Assembly: GCA_004557035.1 (NCBI GenBank)
Contig: SFFB01000025.1
Location: 1 to 29,398 of the forward strand
Length of the DNA stretch: 29,398 nt
Direction: 5' to 3'
Source of the DNA: Bacteroidales bacterium
GTDB taxonomy: Bacteria; Bacteroidota; Bacteroidia; Bacteroidales; Bacteroidaceae
Below the pieces are notes generated by a model, which saw only the letters and a program-made list of their open reading frames with translations, had not been told where the DNA came from and searched no databases. Position numbers and translations under genes: made by a program. The stretch's first letter is position 1, and every line of letters starts with the position of its first letter. Below, piece by piece: positions 22,823 to 28,966 of the stretch.

Positions 22823-24047
22823 ATTCTTTGATTTTTCTGTAGAGCGTTCGTTCCGAGATGCCCAGCCGGGCTGCGGCCATACGGCGGTTGCCGGCTGTGG
22901 CGGCGAGCGTCTCCTTGATGGAGCGGCGTTCGAGGTCGTCGAGTCGCTGTGTGTGTTCGGTTTCGGCCGGCTCCTCGTTTTCTTTGATTTCTTCGGCCTC
23001 TTGTATGGTGGTCTCGTCGCCGTCGAAGAGGTGTTTGCGCCCGGAGAGCGTGCCTGTAAGCGCCGCCGGCGTTTCTGTCCGTCCGGTGTGAGCCGTCGGG
23101 GTGGGCGAAGGCAGCCGATGAGCCGTGACGATGTGTTTGAGTTCGTTGAGGTCGCGTCGCAGTTCGAAGATGAGTTGGAAAATAGCCTCACGCTCTTCGT
23201 CGTAGCGGTGTGAGCCTTCGGTCTTTTCGCCTGCCGGCACTATGCTGGTGCCTGTGTGGCCGCGCGAGAGATAGTCGCGGAGCGTGTCGGCGTGGATGTC
23301 GCGGGCCTCAGAGGTGACCGACATGTTTTCGGCCAGGTTTTTCAGTTGGCGCACGTTGCCCGGCCAGTCGTATGAGGCCAGGAGCTGTGCCGCTTCGGCG
23401 TCGAGGCGTATGGGCGGCATCTTGTATTTTTCGCTCATTTCGAGCGCAAATTTCTTGAACAGCAAAATGGCATCGGCACCTCTCTCGCGCAGTGGGGGGA
23501 TGTTGATGGACACGGCGTTGAGGCGGTAGAAGAGGTCTTCTCTGAACTTCCCCTCCCTGATGGCCTTGCCCATGTCTACGTTGGTGGCTGCCACGATGCG
23601 CACGTCGGTGCGTTTCACCGTGCTCGAACCCACGGGGATGAACTCGCCCGTTTCGAGCACGCGCAGCAGTCGGGCCTGTGTAGACAGCGGTAGTTCGCCC
23701 ACTTCGTCGAGAAAGAGCGTACCGCCCGAGGCTGTGGCAAAATAGCCTTCGCGACTCTCCACGGCGCCGGTGAAGGCCCCCTTCTCGTGTCCGAAAAGTT
23801 CGGAGTCGATGGTGCCGTCGGGGATGGCGCCACAGTTCACGGCCAGATATTTTTTGCCTCGCCGCAGGCTGGCGTCGTGGATGATGCGTGGGAAGATTTC
23901 CTTGCCCACACCGTTTTCGCCCATGATGAGCACCGAGAGGTCTACGGGAGCAATTTTGAGCGCAATGTCTATGGCACGGTTCAACCCCTCGTGGTTGCCC
24001 ACGATGCCATACCGTTGTTTGATGCGTTGCAGGGTTGCGTTGTCCAT
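22806..24047 (-). CDS. Sigma-54-dependent transcriptional activator without receiver domain
   Basis: With the ATG at 24047 the protein has 413 residues and starts directly before the AAA+ domain; a longer frame adds residues lying over the promoter. The AAA+ part has Walker A GENGVGKE (residues 43-50), the sigma-54 contact loop GAFTGA (90-95), Walker B LFLDE (111-115) and the arginine-finger region REDLFYRLNAVSINIPPLRERG. DWPGNVRQLKNLAENM ends the domain. A Fis-type HTH closes the protein (AATAGNRRMAAARLGISERTLYRKIKEYG). There is no phosphoreceiver or other N-terminal sensor domain, so control must come by other means, such as amount or partner proteins. It leads an operon with lptE, an unknown gene and secG. 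Confidence 0.92.
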   Translation of the reverse strand: MDNATLQRIKQRYGIVGNHEGLNRAIDIALKIAPVDLSVLIMGENGVGKEIFPRIIHDASLRRGKKYLAVNCGAIPDGTIDSELFGHEKGAFTGAVESREGYFATASGGTLFLDEVGELPLSTQARLLRVLETGEFIPVGSSTVKRTDVRIVAATNVDMGKAIREGKFREDLFYRLNAVSINIPPLRERGADAILLFKKFALEMSEKYKMPPIRLDAEAAQLLASYDWPGNVRQLKNLAENMSVTSEARDIHADTLRDYLSRGHTGTSIVPAGEKTEGSHRYDEEREAIFQLIFELRRDLNELKHIVTAHRLPSPTPTAHTGRTETPAALTGTLSGRKHLFDGDETTIQEAEEIKENEEPAETEHTQRLDDLERRSIKETLAATAGNRRMAAARLGISERTLYRKIKEYGLDH

Positions 24048-24170
24048 GAGGGTGAGTGTTGAGAACTTTCGGCGGTCGTGTTGTCCCGTCTGCCGCCGTG
24101 TGGTGGTGGCTGGGCTTGGCCGGCCGTTTGTCAGCAGCCTTTTTATGCAAGGTAGCAAACTGACTGTCTG

Positions 24171-24178
24171 CAAAAGTA
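24171..24178 (-). promoter_or_regulatory. Candidate -7 box of the sigma-54 activator operon
   Basis: On the minus strand, TACTTTTG matches TAnnTTTG. No TTTG partner is found at the usual 19-21 nt. The start codon is 124 nt downstream, which leaves a long leader. Confidence 0.5.
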
Positions 24179-24208
24179 CGATTTTTTTGTCAGTCACGCT
24201 CACAGCCG

Positions 24209-24225
24209 GGTCTAAATCTTAGACC
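24209..24225. promoter_or_regulatory. Inverted repeat upstream of the activator promoter
   Basis: GGTCTAAATCTTAGACC has perfect 7-bp arms around ATC. It lies about 30 nt upstream of the TACTTTTG box, where an activator or repressor could bind; no T-run follows. Confidence 0.45.
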
Positions 24226-24290
24226 GTCGCCGGCTTGGTGGCCGTCGGGAGGACCGCTCCTCATTGTCTTTTTCTGTATGTCGCTTTGGA

Positions 24291-24412
24291 CTTATCTTTG
24301 AGGTAGGAAAAGGAGAGAGGGAAGCTACATCAGCCTCCCTCGCTGTATATCAGGGTTTTACCGGCCTTATGCGAGAAAAAACTGTCCTTATGGCAGAATT
24401 TTTTGCGATACT
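24291..24412 (+). repeat. Dispersed repeat family 2, copy B (candidate small RNA unit)
   Basis: The parts match copy A at 9679-9799: TATCTTTGAGGTA (with TATCTTTG at 24293-24300), a stem GAGGGAAGCT-ACATC-(A)GCCTCCCTC (24317-24341), GTTTTACCGGCC, and CTGTC-CTTAT-GGCAG (24382-24396) with GCGATACT. The small hairpin pairs in both copies, A-T being replaced by G-T. Confidence 0.65.
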
Positions 24413-24583
24413 TCCCTGCCCGTATTTCCCTGTTTTTCGTTCTCCGCCGTCGCTTTTTCGCCCTTTTTGGGCGCCATCCGTGAGCCGTGGAAAATAATAA
24501 AGGCCTTTCTCCCACTTTTTTTGTCACACAAGTCCCCCGTGTTTGTCCCCTTCCGAGCCGCCTGCGCCACCGTTTCATAAGGT

Positions 24584-24619
24584 TTGTTACAAAAGATGTC
24601 ATCACACTTTTTGTAACAA
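24584..24619. promoter_or_regulatory. 11-bp inverted repeat just upstream of the ATPase promoter
   Basis: TTGTTACAAAA (24584-24594) and TTTTGTAACAA (24609-24619) are perfect inverted arms with a 14-nt spacer. The right arm ends 6 nt before the -33 box, so it is a candidate operator. Confidence 0.5.
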
Positions 24620-24624
24620 CAGTT

Positions 24625-24654
24625 TTTGTAGTTGTGGAATTAGTCTTAACTTTG
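24625..24654 (+). promoter_or_regulatory. Promoter of the solitary ATPase gene
   Basis: TTTG (24625-24628), an 18-nt spacer and TAACTTTG (24647-24654). The start codon at 24680 is 26 nt downstream. Confidence 0.75.
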
Positions 24655-24679
24655 CGGCATCACATTTCATTCGTCAGTT

Positions 24680-25816
24680 ATGGAAACCCCGTTTGTCTTT
24701 GGAAAAATTGCGACCGAAAAAAACTTCACGGACCGCGAAAACGAAACGGCCTGTTTGGTTCAAAACTTTGTGTCGCTCATCAACACGATAATCATTTCGC
24801 CACGCCGATGGGGCAAAAGTTCATTGGTGCATAAGGCTACCCAACTGGCCATGCAGCAAGACGACAAGTTGCGTATATGCCACATCGACCTTTTCAATGT
24901 GCGCAGCGAGGAACATTTCTATTCGTTGCTGGCACAAAAGGTCATAGCCGCCACGTCGACAAGATGGGACGAAGCCGTGGAAAATGCCAAACGCTTTTTT
25001 TCACAGCTTGTGCCGAAAATCTCTATTGGTGCCGACCCGACGAACGAGGTGTCGATAGGTTTCGACTGGGATGACGTCAGGCAAAACCCCGACGAGGTGC
25101 TTGACCTTGCCGAGCAGATAGCCCAAAAGAAGGGACTGAAGATTGTGGTGTGTGTGGATGAGTTTCAAAACATTGCCGGCTTTGCCAATCCGGATTATTT
25201 TCAGAAGAAACTACGTTCCCACTGGCAGCAGCATCAGCATGTGGCCTATTGTCTCTATGGCAGCAAACGCCATATGATGTTGGAGGTGTTCACCAATTCG
25301 TCCCAACCCTTCTACAAGTTTGGCAACCTCATTTTCCTCAAGAAGATCGACACCGCCTGCCTGGTTGAGTTTTTCAACAATCGCTTTGCCGACACGGGCA
25401 AACGCATCACGGTCGACGCCGCACAGCTCATTGCGCAACTTTCAGACAATCATCCCTATTACGCGCAGCAGTTGGCTCAGCTCTCGTGGCTCCGCACGGA
25501 GACAGAGTGTACGGCGGCCATCGTCCGTGAGGCTCACGCCGCCTTGGTGGAGCAACTGAGCCTGTTGTTTGCCACTATCACAGAGACTTTGACCACGCAG
25601 CAACTCAACTATCTCCATGCCCTCATCGCCGGCGAACAGGCCATCAGTTCGGCCGAGGTGATGCACCGCTATCGCATCTCTTCGTCCACGTCCATTGCCC
25701 GTTCGAAGGCCGCACTCATCAAAAACGATATCTTGGACAATACCGTGGGCGAAATCTCCTTCCAAGACCCCATTTATGCCTATTGGTTGAAGACTGAATA
25801 TTTTGCCAAGTCATAA
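24680..25816 (+). CDS. Solitary AAA ATPase of the ATPase_2/archaeal-type (PF01637-like) family
   Basis: The 378-residue protein begins METPFVFGKIATEKNFTDRE, which places the family motif for regulated P-loop ATPases just before the P-loop IISPRRWGKSSLV (residues 38-50). This P-loop has PRRxGKSS rather than GxxGxGKS, as is usual in the family. Walker B is IVVCVDEFQNI near residue 157, and LFGSKRHMM-like LYGSKRHMMLEVF follows. The C-terminal third (about 280-378) looks like a winged helix (EQAISSAEVMHRYRISSSTS, ARSKAALIKNDILDNTVG). No partner gene is visible; it is bounded by its own promoter and a terminator. Members are numerous in Bacteroidales, and their cellular role is not known. Confidence 0.85.
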   Translation: METPFVFGKIATEKNFTDRENETACLVQNFVSLINTIIISPRRWGKSSLVHKATQLAMQQDDKLRICHIDLFNVRSEEHFYSLLAQKVIAATSTRWDEAVENAKRFFSQLVPKISIGADPTNEVSIGFDWDDVRQNPDEVLDLAEQIAQKKGLKIVVCVDEFQNIAGFANPDYFQKKLRSHWQQHQHVAYCLYGSKRHMMLEVFTNSSQPFYKFGNLIFLKKIDTACLVEFFNNRFADTGKRITVDAAQLIAQLSDNHPYYAQQLAQLSWLRTETECTAAIVREAHAALVEQLSLLFATITETLTTQQLNYLHALIAGEQAISSAEVMHRYRISSSTSIARSKAALIKNDILDNTVGEISFQDPIYAYWLKTEYFAKS

Positions 25817-25820
25817 AAAC

Positions 25821-25847
25821 AAGGCCCCGCGTCCGCCGCGAGGCCTT
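25821..25847 (+). terminator. Terminator after the solitary ATPase gene
   Basis: AAGGCCCCGCG (25821-25831) pairs with CGCGAGGCCTT, with one mismatch, around a short loop; TTT follows. Confidence 0.75.
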
Positions 25848-25884
25848 TATGTTATCTCCTTCATTCAGTCCCCGCCGTGACTGA

Positions 25885-25988
25885 GCGTGACTGAAACGCT
25901 CCAGTCACAGCAAGTCGCTAATTATGAATAAGTTGATAGACGTGTGATTGTGTGATTGGAGAAAAGGCAAACATTAGGGTAGAGAGGC
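25885..25988 (-). repeat. Dispersed repeat family 1, copy B
   Basis: Read on the minus strand, it matches 4749-4850: CCTAATGTTTGCCTTTT, CCAATCACACAATCACAC and, at the far end, CGTTTCAGTCACGC. The order is kept. As with copy A, it fills the gap between two convergent genes, here the ATPase and queF. Confidence 0.65.
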
Positions 25989-26447
25989 CTACATATCGTG
26001 CGCCTCGAGGCGTCGCAGGGCCAGTTGCTCGTATTTCGTACCCGGCTGCCCGTAGTTGGCATAGGGCCATATGCTGATGCCGCCGCGCGGCGTGAAGATG
26101 CCCGTCACCTCGATGTATTTCGGTTCCATCAGGGCGATGAGATCTTTCATGATGATGTTGACACAGTCTTCGTGGAAATCGCCGTGATTGCGGAAACTGA
26201 AGAGATAGAGTTTCAAGCTCTTGCTCTCCACCATGCGTCGGCCGGGAATGTAGCTGATGCGTATTTCGGCAAAGTCGGGCTGTCCCGTGATGGGGCAGAG
26301 GCTCGTGAACTCGGGGCAGTTGAAGCGCACCCAGTAGTCGTTGTCGGGATGTTTGTTTTCAAACGTTTCGAGCACCTCCGGCGCATAGTCTTGCCGGTAT
26401 TCTGTTTTTCGTCCCAATACGTTGAGACCTTCGTCCGTTCGGTTCAT
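25989..26447 (-). CDS. queF: NADPH-dependent 7-cyano-7-deazaguanine reductase
   Basis: The 152-residue enzyme reduces preQ0 to preQ1, the last step before the base is put into tRNA. It is the short, unimodular QueF type. The catalytic cysteine is in CPEFTSLCPITGQPDFAEI, with the neighbouring acid DFAEI. The NADPH-binding signature ESKSLKLYLFSFRNHG is complete, and HEDCVNIIMKDL and EVTGIFTPRGGISIWPY follow. It is the last gene of the operon, 53 nt after queC. Its product should be the ligand of the riboswitch at the start of the operon, giving feedback control. Confidence 0.96.
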   Translation of the reverse strand: MNRTDEGLNVLGRKTEYRQDYAPEVLETFENKHPDNDYWVRFNCPEFTSLCPITGQPDFAEIRISYIPGRRMVESKSLKLYLFSFRNHGDFHEDCVNIIMKDLIALMEPKYIEVTGIFTPRGGISIWPYANYGQPGTKYEQLALRRLEAHDM

Positions 26448-26500
26448 GATGAGTTTATGGTTTTGCAGGAAATGGTTTGTAAGAGGAGAAAGTTTGATAT

Positions 26501-27211
26501 TTATGAATGAGAAGCGTTTAGAGCCTTCCGACTAAGATAAGCTTCAAGTCCGCGCCGGCGGAGGATACAGGCCGGACATTCGCCGCAGCCGTCGCCCGGC
26601 ACGCCGTTGTAGCACGTCAGCGTCTCGTGGCGCACCAGGTCGAGCACGCCCAGTTCGTCGGCCAGCGCCCAAGTCTCGCACTTGTCCAGCCACATCAGCG
26701 GCGTGTGGATGACCATCTGCGCGTCGAGTGCCAGATTGAGCGTCACGTTGAGCGAGCGGATGAAAGCGTCGCGGCAGTCGGGATAGCCCGAGAAGTCGGT
26801 CTGCGACACCCCCGTCACCAGGTGTCTGATGCCACGCTCACGCGCATAGACGGCTGCCATACTCAAGAAGAATAGGTTGCGTCCCGGCACAAACGTCGAC
26901 GGCGGCCTTCCGCCTTCGGCTACCCCTTTCTCCACCTCCATCGCGGTGTCTGTCAGGCTGTTGTGGCCCAGTCGGCCGATGAGGTGGCAGTCCAGCGTCG
27001 CGTGAGGCACGCCCGCCTCTTCGGCAATCTTTCGGGCCAGTTCCACTTCGAGCGCGTGTCTCTGCCCATAGTTGAAACTCAGCGCCATCACTTCGTCAAA
27101 CTCCCTTTTGGCCCAAAAGAGGCACGTCGTCGAGTCTTGTCCACCGCTCAGCACCACGAGTGCCCGGCGGTCCGAAGGCGTTTGTCCCGTCAGAGTTCTG
27201 ATATTTTCCAT
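26501..27211 (-). CDS. queC: 7-cyano-7-deazaguanine synthase
   Basis: The 236-residue enzyme converts 7-carboxy-7-deazaguanine to preQ0 with ATP and ammonia. The PP-loop VVLSGGQDSTTCLFWA (residues 19-34) binds ATP. ALSFNYGQRHALEVELA and TFVPGRNLFFLSMAAVYA follow as in the family. Near the C-terminus, CYNGVPGDGCGECPACILRR provides the four zinc-binding cysteines. Its start overlaps the transporter gene by 22 nt, so it is translationally coupled. No queD or queE is in the window; these may lie elsewhere, or the cell may rely partly on imported precursor. Confidence 0.96.
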   Translation of the reverse strand: MENIRTLTGQTPSDRRALVVLSGGQDSTTCLFWAKREFDEVMALSFNYGQRHALEVELARKIAEEAGVPHATLDCHLIGRLGHNSLTDTAMEVEKGVAEGGRPPSTFVPGRNLFFLSMAAVYARERGIRHLVTGVSQTDFSGYPDCRDAFIRSLNVTLNLALDAQMVIHTPLMWLDKCETWALADELGVLDLVRHETLTCYNGVPGDGCGECPACILRRRGLEAYLSRKALNASHS

Positions 27212-27879
27212 ACGCTATAAGAGATATTCTTGTCGAAAGTGTCTTCGCCCTGTGTGCGTTTCACGTAGTTCACCACCCGAATGGTCACGGGCAGCGCAAT
27301 GATTTCGTAGGCCGTCTTGAGGCAGAGCTGCGTCAACATCATGGCCGGCATCACCTCCCAGGGCACCACGCCGCCCAGCGCCAGGGGAAAGAAGATGAGC
27401 GAGTCGGCCCCTTCGCCCACGATGGTCGAGGCGATGGCGCGCAGCGAAAAGTGCCGGCCGCCCTGCTTCAGTTTCATGCGGCTCATCACATAGGCATTAA
27501 GAAACGAGCCCACGAGGAAAGCCAGGAACGAAGCCCCGGCAATGCGCGGAGCCAGTCCGAAGATGGCGTGGAACCCCTCTTCGCCCTGCCAGTAAGGCGC
27601 CGCCGGCAGCCAGTCGGCCACGAGTCCGAAAATCACGAAAAGGAAATTCATCAAGAAGCCCATCCAAATCACGAAGCGTGCGCGGCGGTATCCCCACACC
27701 TCGACGAGGCAGTCGTTGATGATGTAGGAGATGGGGAAGACGATAAGCCCCGCCGTCATTTCGAGCGGTCCGAGCGTCACTTGTTTGGTTTCGAGGAGGT
27801 TGGCTGCAATCAAGCAGATGCAAAAGAGCACGCCCATCAACATAAAGGGCAGGCTCACGGTGGTTTTTTTGTGAGTCAT
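27190..27879 (-). CDS. Queuosine precursor transporter (YhhQ/VUT family)
   Basis: I chose the ATG at 27879 (229 residues, MTHKKTTVSLPFMLMGVLFC); the longer frame only translates the microsatellite. There are about six membrane spans, including LLFCICLIAANLLETK-like VLFCICLIAANLLETK and LIVFPISYIINDCLVEVWGY, a family marker. FVIFGLVADWLPAAPYW and ASTIVGEGADSLIFFPLAL are also typical. YhhQ-type proteins import preQ0, preQ1 or queuine. It is the first gene of an operon with queC and queF, and the leader has a preQ1-I-like aptamer, so salvage and the late steps of synthesis appear to be controlled together. Confidence 0.93.
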   Translation of the reverse strand: MTHKKTTVSLPFMLMGVLFCICLIAANLLETKQVTLGPLEMTAGLIVFPISYIINDCLVEVWGYRRARFVIWMGFLMNFLFVIFGLVADWLPAAPYWQGEEGFHAIFGLAPRIAGASFLAFLVGSFLNAYVMSRMKLKQGGRHFSLRAIASTIVGEGADSLIFFPLALGGVVPWEVMPAMMLTQLCLKTAYEIIALPVTIRVVNYVKRTQGEDTFDKNISYSVWKISEL

Positions 27880-27882
27880 ATT

Positions 27883-27914
27883 CTTGTTTTTTACGAGGTT
27901 TATCAAGCACTCGG
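27883..27914 (-). promoter_or_regulatory. preQ1-I-type riboswitch in the leader of the queuosine operon
   Basis: On the minus strand, P1 is CGAG (27910-27913) paired with CTCG (27894-27897). The loop has CTTG (27904-27907), able to pair with CAAG (27883-27886) to form the H-type pseudoknot. The linker is the A-rich TAAAAAACAAG, as in known preQ1-I aptamers (AUAAAAAACUA in Bacillus subtilis). A cytosine sits just before the 3' strand of P1 (ATAAAC-CTCG), at the position of the ligand-pairing C. The fold ends 3 nt before the ATG, so ligand binding could hide the ribosome binding region. A second hairpin, GTTTCGC-AGTTGTG-GCGAAAC, lies directly upstream (27914-27934). P1 is short (4 bp). Confidence 0.78.
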
Positions 27915-27941
27915 TTTCGCCACAACTGCGAAACGATGGCG

Positions 27942-27972
27942 CAAAAATACGAAAAAGAGTCGAAGAGACAAA
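27942..27972 (-). promoter_or_regulatory. Promoter of the queuosine operon; -33 box lies in the microsatellite
   Basis: On the minus strand, TATTTTTG (27942-27949) is the -7 box. TTTG (27969-27972) lies exactly 19 nt upstream and belongs to the first AAAGAGAC unit of the 8-bp repeat array. This is a full consensus match. Confidence 0.8.
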
Positions 27973-28065
27973 GAGACGAAGAGACAAAGAGACGAAAAGA
28001 CGAAGAGACAAAGAGACAAAGAGACGAAGAGACGAAGAGACGAAGAGACGAAGAGACAAAGAGAC
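27962..28065 (+). repeat. Microsatellite of 13 eight-base units
   Basis: The unit is RAAGAGAC: eight GAAGAGAC-type (one GAAAAGAC) and five AAAGAGAC units in tandem without a break, followed by AAAGAGTTTGAGCGG. It is directly upstream of the queuosine promoter and supplies its -33 box. Open frames through it read as Leu/Phe/Val/Ser repeats and are not genes. Confidence 0.95.
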
Positions 28066-28084
28066 AAAGAGTTTGAGCGGCCTC

Positions 28085-28335
28085 GAAAAGCCCTGTAAGG
28101 GCGCCAAGACCATAGCCCAGGGCAGAGGCGGCACGTAGTGACGCCGGCACCCTGGGTAAACGTGGCCCAAACAATGCGCCCTGTAAGGGCAACCGACGAC
28201 AAGGCGAGAGCAGAAGACAGGCCCCGCTTGGATTTTGCCGAGCCGCGGAGGAGGAAGACGAAGTCAAAAGCATTAATAAAAAGGTATGAGCATGGTTGGA
28301 GTTTCAATAAAAATCTTTTGCCCTTACAGGGCGAA
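28085..28335 (-). repeat. Dispersed repeat family 3, copy B
   Basis: Read on the minus strand it matches copy A at 9957-10195 almost throughout. It contains CTTCCTCCTCCGCGGCTCGG, GTCTTCTGCTCTCGCCTTGT, CCCTTACAGGGCGC, ACCCAGGGTGCCGGCGT and CTGCCCTGGGC. The palindromic GCCCTGTAAGGGC is at 28178-28190. Confidence 0.85.
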
Positions 28336-28352
28336 CATAATCGGCCACTCCG

Positions 28353-28560
28353 ACCCAGGGTGCCGTTCGCTACGCTCACTCTGCCCTGGGCTATGGTCTT
28401 GTTGGCCTTTCAGGGCGTTCTTGGCCGCTCAAACCCAGGGTGCCGTTCGCTACGCTCACTCTGCCCTGGGCTATGGTCTTGTTGCCCTTTCAGGGCGTTC
28501 TTGGCACTCTGCCCTGGGCTATGGTCTTGTTGCCCTTTCAGGGCGTTCTTGGCCGCTCAA
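28353..28560 (+). repeat. 80-bp tandem repeat, two full and one shortened unit
   Basis: ACCCAGGGTGCCGTTCGC starts at 28353 and again at 28433 (period 80). Each unit includes TCTGCCCTGGGCTATGGTC, CTTTCAGGGCGTTC and GGCCGCTCAAA. A third unit (about 28505-28560) has lost its first part. The unit is related to the end of repeat family 3 but in the opposite orientation to copy B. Confidence 0.92.
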
Positions 28561-28605
28561 ACTCTTAGTCTCTTAGTCTTTTAGACTCTTAGACTTTTAG
28601 TCTTT
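28561..28605 (+). repeat. Second 8-bp microsatellite, opposite orientation
   Basis: ACTCTTAGTCTCTTAGTC and following eight-base variants of TCTTAGTC/TTTTAGAC. On the other strand it resembles the RAAGAGAC array. It follows GGCCGCTCAAA, as the first array does on the minus strand. Confidence 0.85.
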
Positions 28606-28635
28606 ATATGTTACATTCAATAATTCATTCCCGAT

Positions 28636-28808
28636 ATGTGTGCCGACCTTACAGGCCGGGAGTTTGGAGGGTCATATTAAACCCGGGCCTAACGACCCGG
28701 GCTGATATGTAACGCCCTTACAGGGCTTGCTTGGCCGCTCAAAACAATCAATAAACCATTCTTGTTTTGAGACCCTACTCCCTCCGGGGCTTTCGAGGCC
28801 GCTCAAAA
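28636..28808 (+). repeat. Dispersed repeat family 4 block with palindromes
   Basis: It contains TGTGCCGACCTTACAG (also at 1848-1863, minus), AACCCGGGCCTAACGACCCG at 28679 (related to 7711-7731 on the minus strand), GCCCTTACAGGGC, and GGCCGCTCAAA at 28733 and 28797. No gene is supported between 27880 and 28966. Confidence 0.65.
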
Positions 28809-28852
28809 CCACTCGCCGCGCTCGCTCGTAGCGATTATTTATCAACCCCAAA

Positions 28853-28916
28853 ATCTGTTTAATCCGTTACATCCGTGGTCTGTTTTTATAACACGGATGC
28901 TACGGATTAAACGGAT
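28853..28916. repeat. Long inverted repeat before the right-edge gene
   Basis: TTTAATCCGTTACATCCGTG (28858-28877) pairs with CACGGATGCTACGGATTAAA (28892-28911) with two mismatches, and the stem extends outward by a few more pairs. It lies 50 nt beyond the stop of the minus-strand gene at the right edge and may act as its terminator or be another repeat. Confidence 0.7.
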
Positions 28917-28966
28917 AAAAAAATCAACCTAATCTCAATCTCTTTTGCGCACGCCCGCCTTGCTTT

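Noticed and set aside
23308..24150. 280-codon minus-strand frame inside the sigma-54 activator gene
   Set aside because: It is a shifted frame of the same coding sequence, rich in His/Arg/Pro, without any domain.
27451..28098. 215-codon plus-strand frame, Lys/Arg/Glu-rich
   Set aside because: It lies opposite the transporter gene and then reads through the microsatellite; no family resemblance.
27880..28170. N-terminal extension of the queuosine transporter with Leu/Phe/Val/Ser repeats
   Set aside because: It is the translation of the 8-bp microsatellite and lies upstream of the promoter and riboswitch; the family start is at 27879.
28353..28560. CRISPR array
   Set aside because: The 80-bp units are continuous and include the would-be spacers as identical sequence; no cas genes are nearby.
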